A stretch of 64,000 bases of DNA from Roseovarius sp. MMSF_3359 (lineage in GTDB: Bacteria; Pseudomonadota; Alphaproteobacteria; Rhodobacterales; Rhodobacteraceae), in assembly GCF_030733385.1 (NCBI RefSeq), contig NZ_JASHJC010000002.1:248001-312000 (forward strand), in the 5' to 3' direction. Made by a program: the position numbers and the translations under genes. Below, piece by piece: positions 29,174-37,665 of the stretch. The first letter of the stretch is position 1; every line of letters begins with the position of its first letter. The notes below the pieces were generated by a model. The model had not been told where the DNA came from, made no database searches, and saw only the letters and a list, made by a program, of their open reading frames with translations.

Positions 29174-30688
29174 ATGTTTGAAAATCTATCCGAACGCCTG
29201 TCCGGCGTCTTTGACCGGCTGACAAAACAAGGCGCGCTGAGCGAGGATGACGTCAAGACCGCGCTCCGCGAAGTGCGCGTGGCCCTGCTTGAGGCCGACG
29301 TCTCGCTGCCCGTCGCGCGTGAATTCGTCAAAAAAGTCCAAGAACAGGCCACCGGGCAGGCGGTCACCAAGTCGATCACGCCCGGCCAGCAGGTCGTCAA
29401 GATCGTGCATGACGCGCTGGTCGATACGCTGACCGGTGAAGGCGAACCGGGTGCCCTAAAGATCGACAACCCGCCCGCGCCGATCCTGATGGTCGGCCTG
29501 CAAGGCTCGGGTAAGACCACCACCACCGCCAAGCTCGCCAAACGCCTGAAGGAAAAAGACGGCAAGCGCGTGCTGATGGCCTCGCTTGACGTGAACCGCC
29601 CGGCGGCGATGGAACAGCTTGAGATCCTCGGCCGTCAGATCGGCGTCGACACCTTGCCCATCGTCAAGGGCGAAAACCCCGTCGCCATCGCGAAACGCGC
29701 CAAAACGCAGGCCGGGCTTGGCGGCTATGACGTCTACATGCTCGACACCGCCGGACGGCTGCATATCGACGCCGAACTGATCCAGCAGGCCGCGGATGTA
29801 CGCGATGTGGCCAACCCGCGCGAAACCCTTTTGGTGGTGGACGGTCTGACCGGTCAGGACGCCGTGAACGTCGCCACCGAGTTTGACGACAAGATCGGTG
29901 TGTCGGGCGTGGTCCTGACCCGGATGGACGGTGACGGGCGCGGCGGTGCGGCGCTTTCCATGCGCGCGGTCACCGGCAAGCCGATCAAATACGTGGGCCT
30001 CGGCGAGAAGATGGACGCCATCGAGACCTTCGAGCCCGAACGGATCGCCGGCCGTATCCTCGGCATGGGCGATATCGTCAGCCTGGTCGAGAAGGCGCAG
30101 GAAACCATCGAGGCCGAACAGGCCGAGAAGATGATGAAGCGGTTCCAGAAGGGCCGTTTCAACATGAACGACATGAAGATGCAGCTTGAGCAGATGATCA
30201 AGATGGGCGGCATGGAAGGTGTCATGGGCATGATGCCCGGCATGGGCAAGATGGCCAAGCAGGTGCAGGATGCCGGTTTTGACGACAAGATCCTGAAACA
30301 GCAGATCGCCCTTATTCAGTCCATGACCAAGCTGGAACGCGCCAACCCGCAAATCCTTCAGGCCAGCCGCAAGAAACGCATCGCCAAGGGCGCGGGCATG
30401 GAAGTCTCGGAGCTCAACAAACTTCTAAAGATGCAGCGCCAGATGGGCGACATGATGAAGAAGATGGGCAAAATGGGCAAAGGCGGCATGCTGAAACAGG
30501 CCATGAAGGGCATGTTCGGCAAGGGCGGCCCCTCGCCCGAGGAAATGGCCGCGGGCATGGACCCCAAGGCACTTGAACAGGCGGCCAAGCAGATCGGCAA
30601 GGGCCTGCCCGGTGGTGGTCTTCCGGGTCTTGGCGGTGGTGGGATGCCCCTGCCCCCGGGCCTCTCGGGCTTTGGCAAGAAGAAGTAA
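29174..30688 (+). CDS. ffh: Signal recognition particle protein
   Basis: The SRP54 GTPase of 504 residues that binds 4.5S RNA and signal peptides. An N domain (1-90) is followed by the G domain with the P-loop GLQGSGKT at 108-115 and further GTPase motifs (VYMLDTAGRLHID; GVVLTRMDGDGRGGAALS). A Met-rich M domain (about 300-445) ends in a Gly/Met-rich tail. The 4.5S RNA gene was not found in this window. Confidence 0.97.
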   Translation: MFENLSERLSGVFDRLTKQGALSEDDVKTALREVRVALLEADVSLPVAREFVKKVQEQATGQAVTKSITPGQQVVKIVHDALVDTLTGEGEPGALKIDNPPAPILMVGLQGSGKTTTTAKLAKRLKEKDGKRVLMASLDVNRPAAMEQLEILGRQIGVDTLPIVKGENPVAIAKRAKTQAGLGGYDVYMLDTAGRLHIDAELIQQAADVRDVANPRETLLVVDGLTGQDAVNVATEFDDKIGVSGVVLTRMDGDGRGGAALSMRAVTGKPIKYVGLGEKMDAIETFEPERIAGRILGMGDIVSLVEKAQETIEAEQAEKMMKRFQKGRFNMNDMKMQLEQMIKMGGMEGVMGMMPGMGKMAKQVQDAGFDDKILKQQIALIQSMTKLERANPQILQASRKKRIAKGAGMEVSELNKLLKMQRQMGDMMKKMGKMGKGGMLKQAMKGMFGKGGPSPEEMAAGMDPKALEQAAKQIGKGLPGGGLPGLGGGGMPLPPGLSGFGKKK

Positions 30689-30691
30689 CGC

Positions 30692-31219
30692 ATGGTGGTC
30701 GCGGTGGATATCCCTCGGTTTGAAACCGAACGCCTGATCCTGCGCGCTCCGGGCGTCGCGGACACGGCGCCTATGCTGGGTTTCCTTGCGTCGGACCGGG
30801 CCGAGTTTTACGGCGGCCCCATGAACGCCTCTGACGGCTGGCACAAGTTTTCCGCCTATGTCGGACAATGGGTGCTGCGCGGCTATGGCATGTTCAGCGT
30901 CGCCCTTAGAGACACCGACCAGTGCATCGGCATGGCCGGGCCGTTTCACCCCGACCACTTCGACGAGCCGGAAATGTCCTGGCTTCTGACAAGTGCCGAG
31001 TTCGAGAGAAAAGGGTATGCTGCGGAAGCTTGCCGCGGCGTTCTGGACCACCTGTTCACGACCCACGGCTGGCGCAGCGTCATCAGCTATATCGACCGCG
31101 CGAACGCACCCTCCCGCCAACTGGCCGAACGGCTTGGTGCCCGGTTCGAGGCGGCGGTGGATGATCTTGTACCCAATTGCGACAGCTATCGCCATTTTGC
31201 GGCGGGGCCCGCCGCATGA
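30692..31219 (+). CDS. GNAT N-acetyltransferase, first of four
   Basis: A 175-residue RimJ/RimL-like acetyltransferase that would transfer acetyl from acetyl-CoA to an amine. It begins VDIPRFETERLILRAPGVA and has the acetyl-CoA-binding region SAEFERKGYAAEACRGVLDH. It starts 3 bp after ffh and its stop overlaps the next GNAT (ATGA). The substrate is unknown. Confidence 0.85.
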   Translation: MVVAVDIPRFETERLILRAPGVADTAPMLGFLASDRAEFYGGPMNASDGWHKFSAYVGQWVLRGYGMFSVALRDTDQCIGMAGPFHPDHFDEPEMSWLLTSAEFERKGYAAEACRGVLDHLFTTHGWRSVISYIDRANAPSRQLAERLGARFEAAVDDLVPNCDSYRHFAAGPAA

Positions 31220-31785
31220 GCCTAACGCTGAATATCCCCCGACTGGAAACGGACCGGCTGATCCTGCGCGGACCCGACGCGCGGGATTTCGAGCCGATCG
31301 CGAACTTCTACGCTGACGAAAGCCGCTCCTGGGGCTTTGGCGGACCGATGAGGCGCGATGAAGCCTGGCGATGGTTGGCCACGTCGATCGGTCATTGGGC
31401 GCTGCACGGCTATGGCTTCTTCACGATGGAGCTGAAGGACAGCGGCACCGCCTGCGGCCTGACCGGACTTTGGAACCCCGAGGGCTGGCCCGAACCGGAA
31501 CTGGGCTGGGTCGTGTTCGAGGGCTTCGAGGGTAAGGGCCTCGCCCGTGAAGGCGCCGAACGCGCGCGTCTCTGGGCTTACACCGATCTGGGTCTTGAGA
31601 CCCTGACTTCGAATATCAAACCCGGCAATCATCGCTCGGTCGCCCTGGCCGAACGGATGGGCGCGCGGTTCGAGCGCAGCTATGAAAATGTGCATCTGGG
31701 CGAGGATCACCTCTATCGCCATCCCGCGCCCGCCGATCTGGGGCTGAACTCCGATAACGACGGCAGCCCGGAGGCCTACGCATGA
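31216..31785 (+). CDS. GNAT N-acetyltransferase, second of four
   Basis: A roughly 189-residue paralogue starting MSLTLNIPRLETDRLILRGP, with the acetyl-CoA loop FEGFEGKGLAREGAERARLW. It overlaps its neighbours on both sides by 4 bp. The overall pattern (ETxRLxLR, GGP, HGYG, EGKG) is shared with the other three, indicating local duplication. Confidence 0.85.
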   Translation: MSLTLNIPRLETDRLILRGPDARDFEPIANFYADESRSWGFGGPMRRDEAWRWLATSIGHWALHGYGFFTMELKDSGTACGLTGLWNPEGWPEPELGWVVFEGFEGKGLAREGAERARLWAYTDLGLETLTSNIKPGNHRSVALAERMGARFERSYENVHLGEDHLYRHPAPADLGLNSDNDGSPEAYA

Positions 31786-32303
31786 TCGCGCCCTCCCACG
31801 CCCCTGTTGTCGAAACCGAAGACCTGATCCTGCGCGGCTACCGCGAAGAGGATTTCGAGGCCTTTGCCGGTTTCGGCGCGTCGGAGCGGGCAAAATTCGT
31901 CGGCGGTCCGCAAGACCGCTGGGGCAGTTGGCGGTCCTTCATGGCGGGCATCGGCCACTGGACCTTGCGCGGCTATGGCATGTGGATGGTAGAACATCGC
32001 GCAACCGGCAAGGTGGCCGGTCGTGTTGGCATGATCTTCAACGACGGATGGGACGAGCCGGAACTGGGCTGGCACATCTATGATGGCTTCGAAGGCAAAG
32101 GTTATGCCTATCAGGCAACCATCGCCGCACGGCGCTATTCGGCCCGGCATTTCGGCCTTGACCGCGTGATCTCTTACATCGACCCGGAAAACACCCGATC
32201 GGTTGCATTGGCCGAACGCCTTGATGCGAGTTTCGAACGCGCCGGTGAAGTCCTCGGCCACCCTTGCCAGGTTTGGCGCCATCCATCGGCGGAGGCGCAG
32301 TGA
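31782..32303 (+). CDS. GNAT N-acetyltransferase, third of four
   Basis: A 173-residue paralogue starting MIAPSHAPVVETEDLILRGY, with the loop YDGFEGKGYAYQATIAARRY. The stop is followed by the next GNAT's ATG after 1 nt. It shares the SYIDPEN segment with the fourth copy. Confidence 0.85.
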   Translation: MIAPSHAPVVETEDLILRGYREEDFEAFAGFGASERAKFVGGPQDRWGSWRSFMAGIGHWTLRGYGMWMVEHRATGKVAGRVGMIFNDGWDEPELGWHIYDGFEGKGYAYQATIAARRYSARHFGLDRVISYIDPENTRSVALAERLDASFERAGEVLGHPCQVWRHPSAEAQ

Positions 32304-32304
32304 T

Positions 32305-32910
32305 ATGAGCGGTACCGCCATCCCCGTGATCGAAACCAAGCGCCTGGTCCTGCGTGGCCCCGAGCCGGAGGATTATCCGGATTTCAAGGCGACGTTCACG
32401 TCCTATCGCGCCCGCTTCATGGGCGGACCTTTGAACAAATACGAGGCATGGATGCTCTATGCCGCCGAGATCGGCCATTGGAACATCCGCGGCTATGGCA
32501 TGTGGATGATCCATGATCGCGCCACCGGTGGCACCTTGGGCATGGCCGGGGGCTGGTTCCCTGCCGCCTGGCCGGAACGCGAGATCGCGTGGATCATCTG
32601 GCCAGAGAAATCCGGCAAAGGCTATGCGCTTGAGGCGACGCATGCGGCGCGCGCATATTTCTATGCCGAACTCGGATGGGACGGCGCGGTGAGCTACATC
32701 GACCCCAAGAACCTCGACAGCATCCGCCTGGCCGAACGCCTCGGGGCGAAAAAGGACCACGATGCCGCGACAATCGACGGCAGCGACGCGGTCTATCGCC
32801 ACCCCACGCCCGCACAACTCCGCTCAAGCCAGATCTCGGACGGGATCGAACTTGAAATCAGCCACTACAGCGACCCGCTTTTCAAACCGAAAGGAATGCC
32901 CGTTGACTGA
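32305..32910 (+). CDS. GNAT N-acetyltransferase, fourth of four
   Basis: A 201-residue paralogue starting MSGTAIPVIETKRLVLRGPE, with the loop WPEKSGKGYALEATHAARAY. It carries a longer C-terminus than the others (about 25 residues). The end overlaps the chorismate mutase start by 8 bp. Confidence 0.85.
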   Translation: MSGTAIPVIETKRLVLRGPEPEDYPDFKATFTSYRARFMGGPLNKYEAWMLYAAEIGHWNIRGYGMWMIHDRATGGTLGMAGGWFPAAWPEREIAWIIWPEKSGKGYALEATHAARAYFYAELGWDGAVSYIDPKNLDSIRLAERLGAKKDHDAATIDGSDAVYRHPTPAQLRSSQISDGIELEISHYSDPLFKPKGMPVD

Positions 32911-33202
32911 TGATCATTCCCTCAAGGCCGCCGAGCTCCTGAAGGAGCATCGCGACAGCATCGACCGCCTGGATGCGGTGCTGGTCTATACGCTGGCCGA
33001 ACGGTTCAAGCACACGCAGGCCGTGGGCCAGCTCAAGGCCAGCCACACCCTGCCCCCTTCTGATCCGCTGCGCGAAAGCCAGCAGATCGAACGGCTCCAA
33101 AGCATGGCGATGGATGCCGATCTCGACCCCGAATTTGCCAAGAAGTTCCTGAACTTCATCATTGGCGAAGTCATCCAACACCACAAGAAACACCAGGAAT
33201 GA
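32903..33202 (+). CDS. Chorismate mutase (AroQ class)
   Basis: A 99-residue all-helical protein of the AroQ type, converting chorismate to prephenate in Phe/Tyr synthesis. The motif HRDSIDRLDAVLVYTLAERF carries the helix-1 arginine. LKASHTLPPSDPLRESQQIE and EFAKKFLNFIIGEVIQHH complete the fold. I infer a TTG start at 32903, with AAGGA upstream, since no ATG/GTG lies in frame at a sensible place. It overlaps the GNAT gene. Confidence 0.85.
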   Translation: MTDDHSLKAAELLKEHRDSIDRLDAVLVYTLAERFKHTQAVGQLKASHTLPPSDPLRESQQIERLQSMAMDADLDPEFAKKFLNFIIGEVIQHHKKHQE

Positions 33203-33247
33203 TGGGGCAATCGCCCCTCAAATAGCTAGGAAATAGGAGAACACATC

Positions 33248-33670
33248 ATGGCTATGAAAATTCGTCTCGCCCGTGGCGGCTCGAAAAAACGTCCCTTCTA
33301 CCGCATTGTTGCGACCGACTCGCGGATGCCCCGCGATGGCCGTTTCATCGAAAAACTGGGCACCTATAACCCGCTTCTGCCGAAAGACAGCGAAGAGCGC
33401 GTGAAAATGGACCTCGAGCGCGTGCAATACTGGCTGGGTCAGGGCGCACAGCCCACCGACCGGATCAGCCGTATGCTCGAAGCCGCTGGCGTTCTGGACA
33501 AGAAAGAGCGCAACAACCCGCAGAAGGGTGAACCTGGCGCGAAAGCAAAAGAGCGCGTAGAAGAGAAAGCCGCCAAAGCAGCAGCCGCTGCCGAAGCTGC
33601 CGCCGCGCCCGCCGAAGAAGAAGCCCCCGCCGAGGAGGCACCCGCCGAAGAAGCAGCGGCAGAAGAGTAA
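33248..33670 (+). CDS. rpsP: 30S ribosomal protein S16
   Basis: A 140-residue S16, with the family core [19 protein letters not shown] and [19 protein letters not shown] in the first 80 residues. From about residue 100 to the end is an Ala/Glu-rich, low-complexity, acidic tail, which is an extension of the typical 80-90 residue protein. Some alphaproteobacteria have similar tails. It lies downstream of the chorismate mutase gene, in the usual order before rimM. Confidence 0.95.
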   Translation: MAMKIRLARGGSKKRPFYRIVATDSRMPRDGRFIEKLGTYNPLLPKDSEERVKMDLERVQYWLGQGAQPTDRISRMLEAAGVLDKKERNNPQKGEPGAKAKERVEEKAAKAAAAAEAAAAPAEEEAPAEEAPAEEAAAEE

Positions 33671-33687
33671 GACAGGCACAGGCTGGA

Positions 33688-34317
33688 ATGTCCCAATTCA
33701 CCCAAGACTTCCAGAACGACCTGCTCGATCTGATGCGGTGGCGGCGCGACGTGCGCCGCTTCCGTACGGATCCCGTGGATGAGGCGCTGCTGATGCGGTG
33801 CCTCGACACGTTTTTGCTGGCGCCCTCCGTGGGCCTCAGCGAACCTTGGCGTCTTGTCCGGGTTCAAAGCGATGCCGCCCGCGATGCGGCTTTGCGAAAT
33901 TTCCAGGCCGCCAATGCCGATGCGCTGGCGGGCTATCACGGCGACAAGGCCAAGCTCTATAGCGGTCTGAAACTCTCAGGCATGCGCGAAGCACCCGTGC
34001 AACTTGCCATCTTCTGCGCCGATGACACCGCCAAGGGCGACGGGCTGGGTGCGGCCACAATGCCGGAAACCCGGGCCTATTCGGTGGTGGGCGCGATCAC
34101 CCAATTCTGGCTCATGGCGCGGGCCTGCGGCCTTGGCGTCGGCTGGGTGTCGATCCTTGATCCGTTGGCATTGGCGCGCGACCTGAAGGCGCCCGGGGAC
34201 TGGCGGCTGGTGGCCTATCTCTGCGTCGGCTGGCCCGAGGAAGAGACCCTGACGCCCGAGCTTGAAACCGCCGGGTGGGAGGCCCGCCGCGGCACCCTGC
34301 CGATCGAGGTGCGTTAG
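33688..34317 (+). CDS. bluB: 5,6-dimethylbenzimidazole synthase
   Basis: A 209-residue flavin-destructase that turns FMNH2 into the lower ligand of vitamin B12. The flavin-binding segment RWRRDVRRF near the N-terminus, APSVGLSEPWRLVRVQ and ACGLGVGWVSILDP fit the BluB subgroup of nitroreductases. Its place between rpsP and rimM breaks the usual rpsP-rimM pair. No cobalamin riboswitch seen. Confidence 0.9.
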   Translation: MSQFTQDFQNDLLDLMRWRRDVRRFRTDPVDEALLMRCLDTFLLAPSVGLSEPWRLVRVQSDAARDAALRNFQAANADALAGYHGDKAKLYSGLKLSGMREAPVQLAIFCADDTAKGDGLGAATMPETRAYSVVGAITQFWLMARACGLGVGWVSILDPLALARDLKAPGDWRLVAYLCVGWPEEETLTPELETAGWEARRGTLPIEVR

Positions 34318-34320
34318 ATC

Positions 34321-34476
34321 ATGTTCCGCCCGATCCGCACCCTTATCACGATGGCCGTGGTCTTCATCGCCGGTGTCTTTTATGAACGCTTCCAGCATGG
34401 CGAACGCTGCGTCGCTGCCGGGGGCGAGATGCAATCGGGCCTTTGCACCGGCGCAACCGGGGAGACGGAGCCATGA
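34321..34476 (+). CDS. Small 51-residue membrane-anchored protein
   Basis: A short frame reading [20 protein letters not shown]..., with one hydrophobic helix and two Cys residues ([17 protein letters not shown]) in a short tail likely outside the membrane. It starts 3 bp after bluB and its TGA overlaps the rimM start by 4 bp, so it sits in an operon. Too short for the usual cutoffs. Confidence 0.65.
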   Translation: MFRPIRTLITMAVVFIAGVFYERFQHGERCVAAGGEMQSGLCTGATGETEP

Positions 34477-34979
34477 GCGATCAAAACCGCATTTGTGTGG
34501 GCGCCATCGCCGGTGCCTTCGGGGTCCGGGGCGAGGTGCGGCTCAAGAGCTTTACCGCGGTTCCCGACGATATCGAGCAATACAACCCGCTCTTTTCCGA
34601 AGATGGCCAGCGGCGTTTTAGTGTCAGCCTGATCGGCCAGACCAAGAACGGGTTTACCGCGCGATTGACCGGGGTTCAGACCAAGGAAGAGGCCGATGCG
34701 CTCAAGGGTGTGCGCCTTTTTGTGGACCGCGATGTGCTGCCAACGCTCCCCGACGATGAATACTACCACGCGGACCTGATCGGGCTTGAAGTTTATGACA
34801 CCGGCGGCACGTTGCTGGGCCGGGTCGAAAGCGTGCTGAACCACGGGGCTTCCGACCTGCTGGAGGTCAAACCGGAACGGGGCGAAACCGTCTTGCTACC
34901 CTTCACCCTTGCGGCCGTCCCGACCGTTGACCTGACAGCCGGTCGCATAATTGCCGATCCGCCCGAGGGACTGTTCTAG
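34473..34979 (+). CDS. rimM: 16S rRNA processing factor RimM
   Basis: A 168-residue 30S maturation factor that binds S19. It has the N-terminal beta-barrel [20 protein letters not shown] and the PRC-barrel-like end ([18 protein letters not shown]). trmD and rplS, often next, are not in this window; the next gene is convergent instead. Confidence 0.93.
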   Translation: MSDQNRICVGAIAGAFGVRGEVRLKSFTAVPDDIEQYNPLFSEDGQRRFSVSLIGQTKNGFTARLTGVQTKEEADALKGVRLFVDRDVLPTLPDDEYYHADLIGLEVYDTGGTLLGRVESVLNHGASDLLEVKPERGETVLLPFTLAAVPTVDLTAGRIIADPPEGLF

Positions 34980-36022
34980 GCGCGCAAGACCCGGTCTGTC
35001 AGGTTGAGACGCCCGGCGATGATCGGCTTGAGGGTCTCGGCCAGCGCCGCATCATCCGCCTGCAACAGGGCCAGTTCATCAAGGCGGTTGGTCGCCACAA
35101 GCGCCAGCACGTCGTCACGGAGCGTGCCATCCGCCGTGCGGGGCAGTTTTTCGACCGGCTGGATCAATTCGGGCTTGGGATCAGGGGCCAACGCCATCAG
35201 TTCCGATGCCGCAAGCGGGGTTTCGGCAAAAGCATAAAGCCCGACACCCTTGGCCGGGAGCGCGTAGGTGAAAAGCGCCACCTCATTGACCTTCGGATGC
35301 GCGGTCAGCGCGGCGATGAGCGCCGGGCCATCCCGGCTGATCCGGTCTTCTGTGCCTTCACCATCGGACCAGTTCATCAACCGCCGCGTGATGAAGTTAT
35401 AGAGTCGTTTGCCCGTCGCCATCCAGATTCGCGCAGGCAGCGCCTTGGTCGCCAGCATCCGGTGCTCTGACGGGGTGAGGAGATCGGGCGCATAGGCGCG
35501 CTTCTGCTTGAGCAGATGGCGCAGATCCTCGCGCGCCATAGTCCGGAACAGCACCCCACGGCGGCGATGCACCGAGGCCAGTTGGAAATCAATCACCGCC
35601 GCGCGGCCATCCGGCGTCATCAGCCAGTTCTGCGGTTTGGCGATATCGTTATGGGTCACGCCCGCGCGGCGCATCTCACGCAGCAGGCGTTTGGCATCGC
35701 GATACCATTCCGGATCGGCCGGTTTCGCCAGTTGCAGCGGCGTGCCCTGTGTCCAGCTTCGCAGCAATCCGGTCTTGTCGACCCGCACCAGAACCGGCGT
35801 CCCCTCGATCCCCTGCACCGCCCGCAAGCCTTTGATTTCCTTGCGCGCCAGGAACCAGGCAATCGGGCGGGCATAGAACGGCACGCCGTCGAGCTTGCGC
35901 AGCACAACCGGGAAATCGGCAACCCCGTCCAGCGTCCCCGAGATCGTCTCGGAAAAGATATCGCGCTTGTGCACGGTATCGGCCACGAATGGCGCGTTCG
36001 CGATGTCCTGGTCCGGTGTCAT
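34976..36022 (-). CDS. Kinase-like protein with acyl-CoA-synthetase-like C-terminus
   Basis: A 348-residue protein. Residues 110-160 carry a small Ser/Thr/RIO or LPS-type kinase catalytic loop [15 protein letters not shown] (His124, Asp126, Asn132) and VIDFQLAS (Asp145 of the DFG-like motif). Residues about 235-305 resemble the C-terminal domain of AMP-binding enzymes ([37 protein letters not shown]), with the usual catalytic Lys of the PxTxxGK pattern replaced by Thr. The combination is odd. It overlaps rimM by 4 bp, convergently, and two glycosyltransferase genes follow upstream. Confidence 0.7.
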   Translation of the reverse strand: MTPDQDIANAPFVADTVHKRDIFSETISGTLDGVADFPVVLRKLDGVPFYARPIAWFLARKEIKGLRAVQGIEGTPVLVRVDKTGLLRSWTQGTPLQLAKPADPEWYRDAKRLLREMRRAGVTHNDIAKPQNWLMTPDGRAAVIDFQLASVHRRRGVLFRTMAREDLRHLLKQKRAYAPDLLTPSEHRMLATKALPARIWMATGKRLYNFITRRLMNWSDGEGTEDRISRDGPALIAALTAHPKVNEVALFTYALPAKGVGLYAFAETPLAASELMALAPDPKPELIQPVEKLPRTADGTLRDDVLALVATNRLDELALLQADDAALAETLKPIIAGRLNLTDRVLRA

Positions 36023-36055
36023 GGGTGCTGTCTTAGAGGGTTTGGCGAAGCGGCA

Positions 36056-36913
36056 CTAGAGGCGCAGCCAATCCTCGGGGCAGATATCGGGGTTGTTCAG
36101 CGCATCGGTCGCAAACCAGTCTTTCGGCGCCACGACCAGTTGGCCGGGATGTGCATTGAGCCACGCCCCCCACCACGAAAATGTCGAGTTGGCGATCACA
36201 TTATGCGCGCAAAGCGTCATCAGGTGCAGGTCGAAATGGCCGGTCGTCTCGTCGTTGAGGTCCACGAAGACCGTCTCCTGCCCCAGATCAAGGTTGTCTC
36301 GCGCCCAGGCAGGATCGTTTGAAATCACGAAACAGGTGAGAGACCGCCCCAGTTCCGCCGACAAAAGATCGGCGGCGGCGCGGTAATAGGCGGGCGAACA
36401 GGCGGCATAGCTGCCCGACGCCACGTAGTCGCCCCGACGCACATGCAAGGCGACAGGCGTGTCCGCACTGGCGATTTCGGCGGCCAGCGCGGCATTGGCG
36501 GCGTTCAGTTCGGTCGTAAACCGCAAATCCTCGCGAAGCTGCTCCGCGATGGTCTCGAAATACTTCTGCGACTGCCAATAGCCGTGCAGATAGATGTTCG
36601 GCGGCAAGTCAAAGAAGCCGGGATCAAAGCCAAGGCCGCTTTCGCGATGGAACCTGGGATCACGGCCAAATTTGCGCCAAAGCCCGTAGCGCAGCGCACC
36701 GTCGGATTTCGCCGGCGGCAGGTTTGCGTCACGGCGGAATCGGGCGTTCGCAAAATGCGCGAAACAATCCCCCCGGTCCGCACTTCCGGCGACATAGCGC
36801 GAATCGAGCACCAGATCGCAGCCCAGGTGGTCGGCCAGGGCGCGACCCGCGGCGTATTGGAAAAGCTGGTTCCCGGCCCCGCCAAAGAGACGCGAGATGA
36901 TGCGATCAGCCAT
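36056..36913 (-). CDS. Alpha-1,2-fucosyltransferase-like GT11 protein
   Basis: A 285-residue glycosyltransferase of family 11. The motif VALHVRRGDYVASG is the GDP-fucose-binding signature, and the N-terminus FGGAGNQLFQYAAGRALA is typical. It would add fucose to a polysaccharide such as LPS or exopolysaccharide. The ATG at 36913 follows GGAGGG; it overlaps the next gene's stop by 8 bp. No GDP-fucose synthesis genes are in the window. Confidence 0.88.
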   Translation of the reverse strand: MADRIISRLFGGAGNQLFQYAAGRALADHLGCDLVLDSRYVAGSADRGDCFAHFANARFRRDANLPPAKSDGALRYGLWRKFGRDPRFHRESGLGFDPGFFDLPPNIYLHGYWQSQKYFETIAEQLREDLRFTTELNAANAALAAEIASADTPVALHVRRGDYVASGSYAACSPAYYRAAADLLSAELGRSLTCFVISNDPAWARDNLDLGQETVFVDLNDETTGHFDLHLMTLCAHNVIANSTFSWWGAWLNAHPGQLVVAPKDWFATDALNNPDICPEDWLRL

Positions 36914-37664
36914 GCAATCCACCCTCCTTCGGGGCCTCGCTGTGGCGCGACAGGCGTTTGACGGCGCTGCGATACCGCCCGCGCCGCACCTCGCGGGTGA
37001 GCTTCTCCATCAGCGGCTTCCGCCCGGCCTGGATGGTGGACCCGTCGAGCGTATCGGCGATCTCCATCACGCCCGAAGGCAGGATCATCGCCGGTCGCAG
37101 GCCCGTGAACCAATGACTTTGCACAAAAGTATCGACGGGACGGTCGATTGTCTTCGACCGGTCCAGAAGGTGCTGCGCCGCCTCCTGACTTACCATCTGC
37201 GCGGTGGTGCGCAACCCGCCCTGTTCGGGCACGAAAAGGGTGCAGCCACCGGCCGTATCGACCAGCGTCTTGGGGCCATCATAGGGGCGGGTCTGAAACT
37301 GGATATACCCTAGCCTGTCAATATTTTGTGCCGCAAGATCAAGGGCTTTGGGGAAAACGCCCGGGTCTATTCCGGCATCATCCTCAATGATGAAAGCCGC
37401 GGGGATGCCCCGGCGGACAATCTCGGCCCACATCTGGCGATGGCTGAGGAAACAGCCGATTTCGCCGGTCTTGAGGTCAAAGGGATAGGTCGGCTCAAAG
37501 AGGCCTTTGCGCACAAGCCCCTGCAGGTCCGAGGACGCCATCGCGGCGCCATCGACCGCGGGCCAGATCTCGGCATCCAGCCCGCAGGTCTCTTTGAGTG
37601 CATGCGCATTCGCCCGGCGTTTCTCTGCTCGGAGCAGATGCAGGACAAAAGCGCCAAGCTGCAT
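36906..37664 (-). CDS. Glycosyltransferase family 25 protein
   Basis: A 252-residue protein with the GT25 (LPS glycosyltransferase) features LKTGEIGCFLSHRQMWAEIV and AAFIIEDDAGID with the Asp-Asp metal motif. It is co-directional and overlapping with the GT11 gene, so the two act on the same glycan. A basic C-terminal tail is present. It starts 1 bp downstream of the aldehyde dehydrogenase stop. Confidence 0.88.
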   Translation of the reverse strand: MQLGAFVLHLLRAEKRRANAHALKETCGLDAEIWPAVDGAAMASSDLQGLVRKGLFEPTYPFDLKTGEIGCFLSHRQMWAEIVRRGIPAAFIIEDDAGIDPGVFPKALDLAAQNIDRLGYIQFQTRPYDGPKTLVDTAGGCTLFVPEQGGLRTTAQMVSQEAAQHLLDRSKTIDRPVDTFVQSHWFTGLRPAMILPSGVMEIADTLDGSTIQAGRKPLMEKLTREVRRGRYRSAVKRLSRHSEAPKEGGLHG

Positions 37665-37665
37665 G

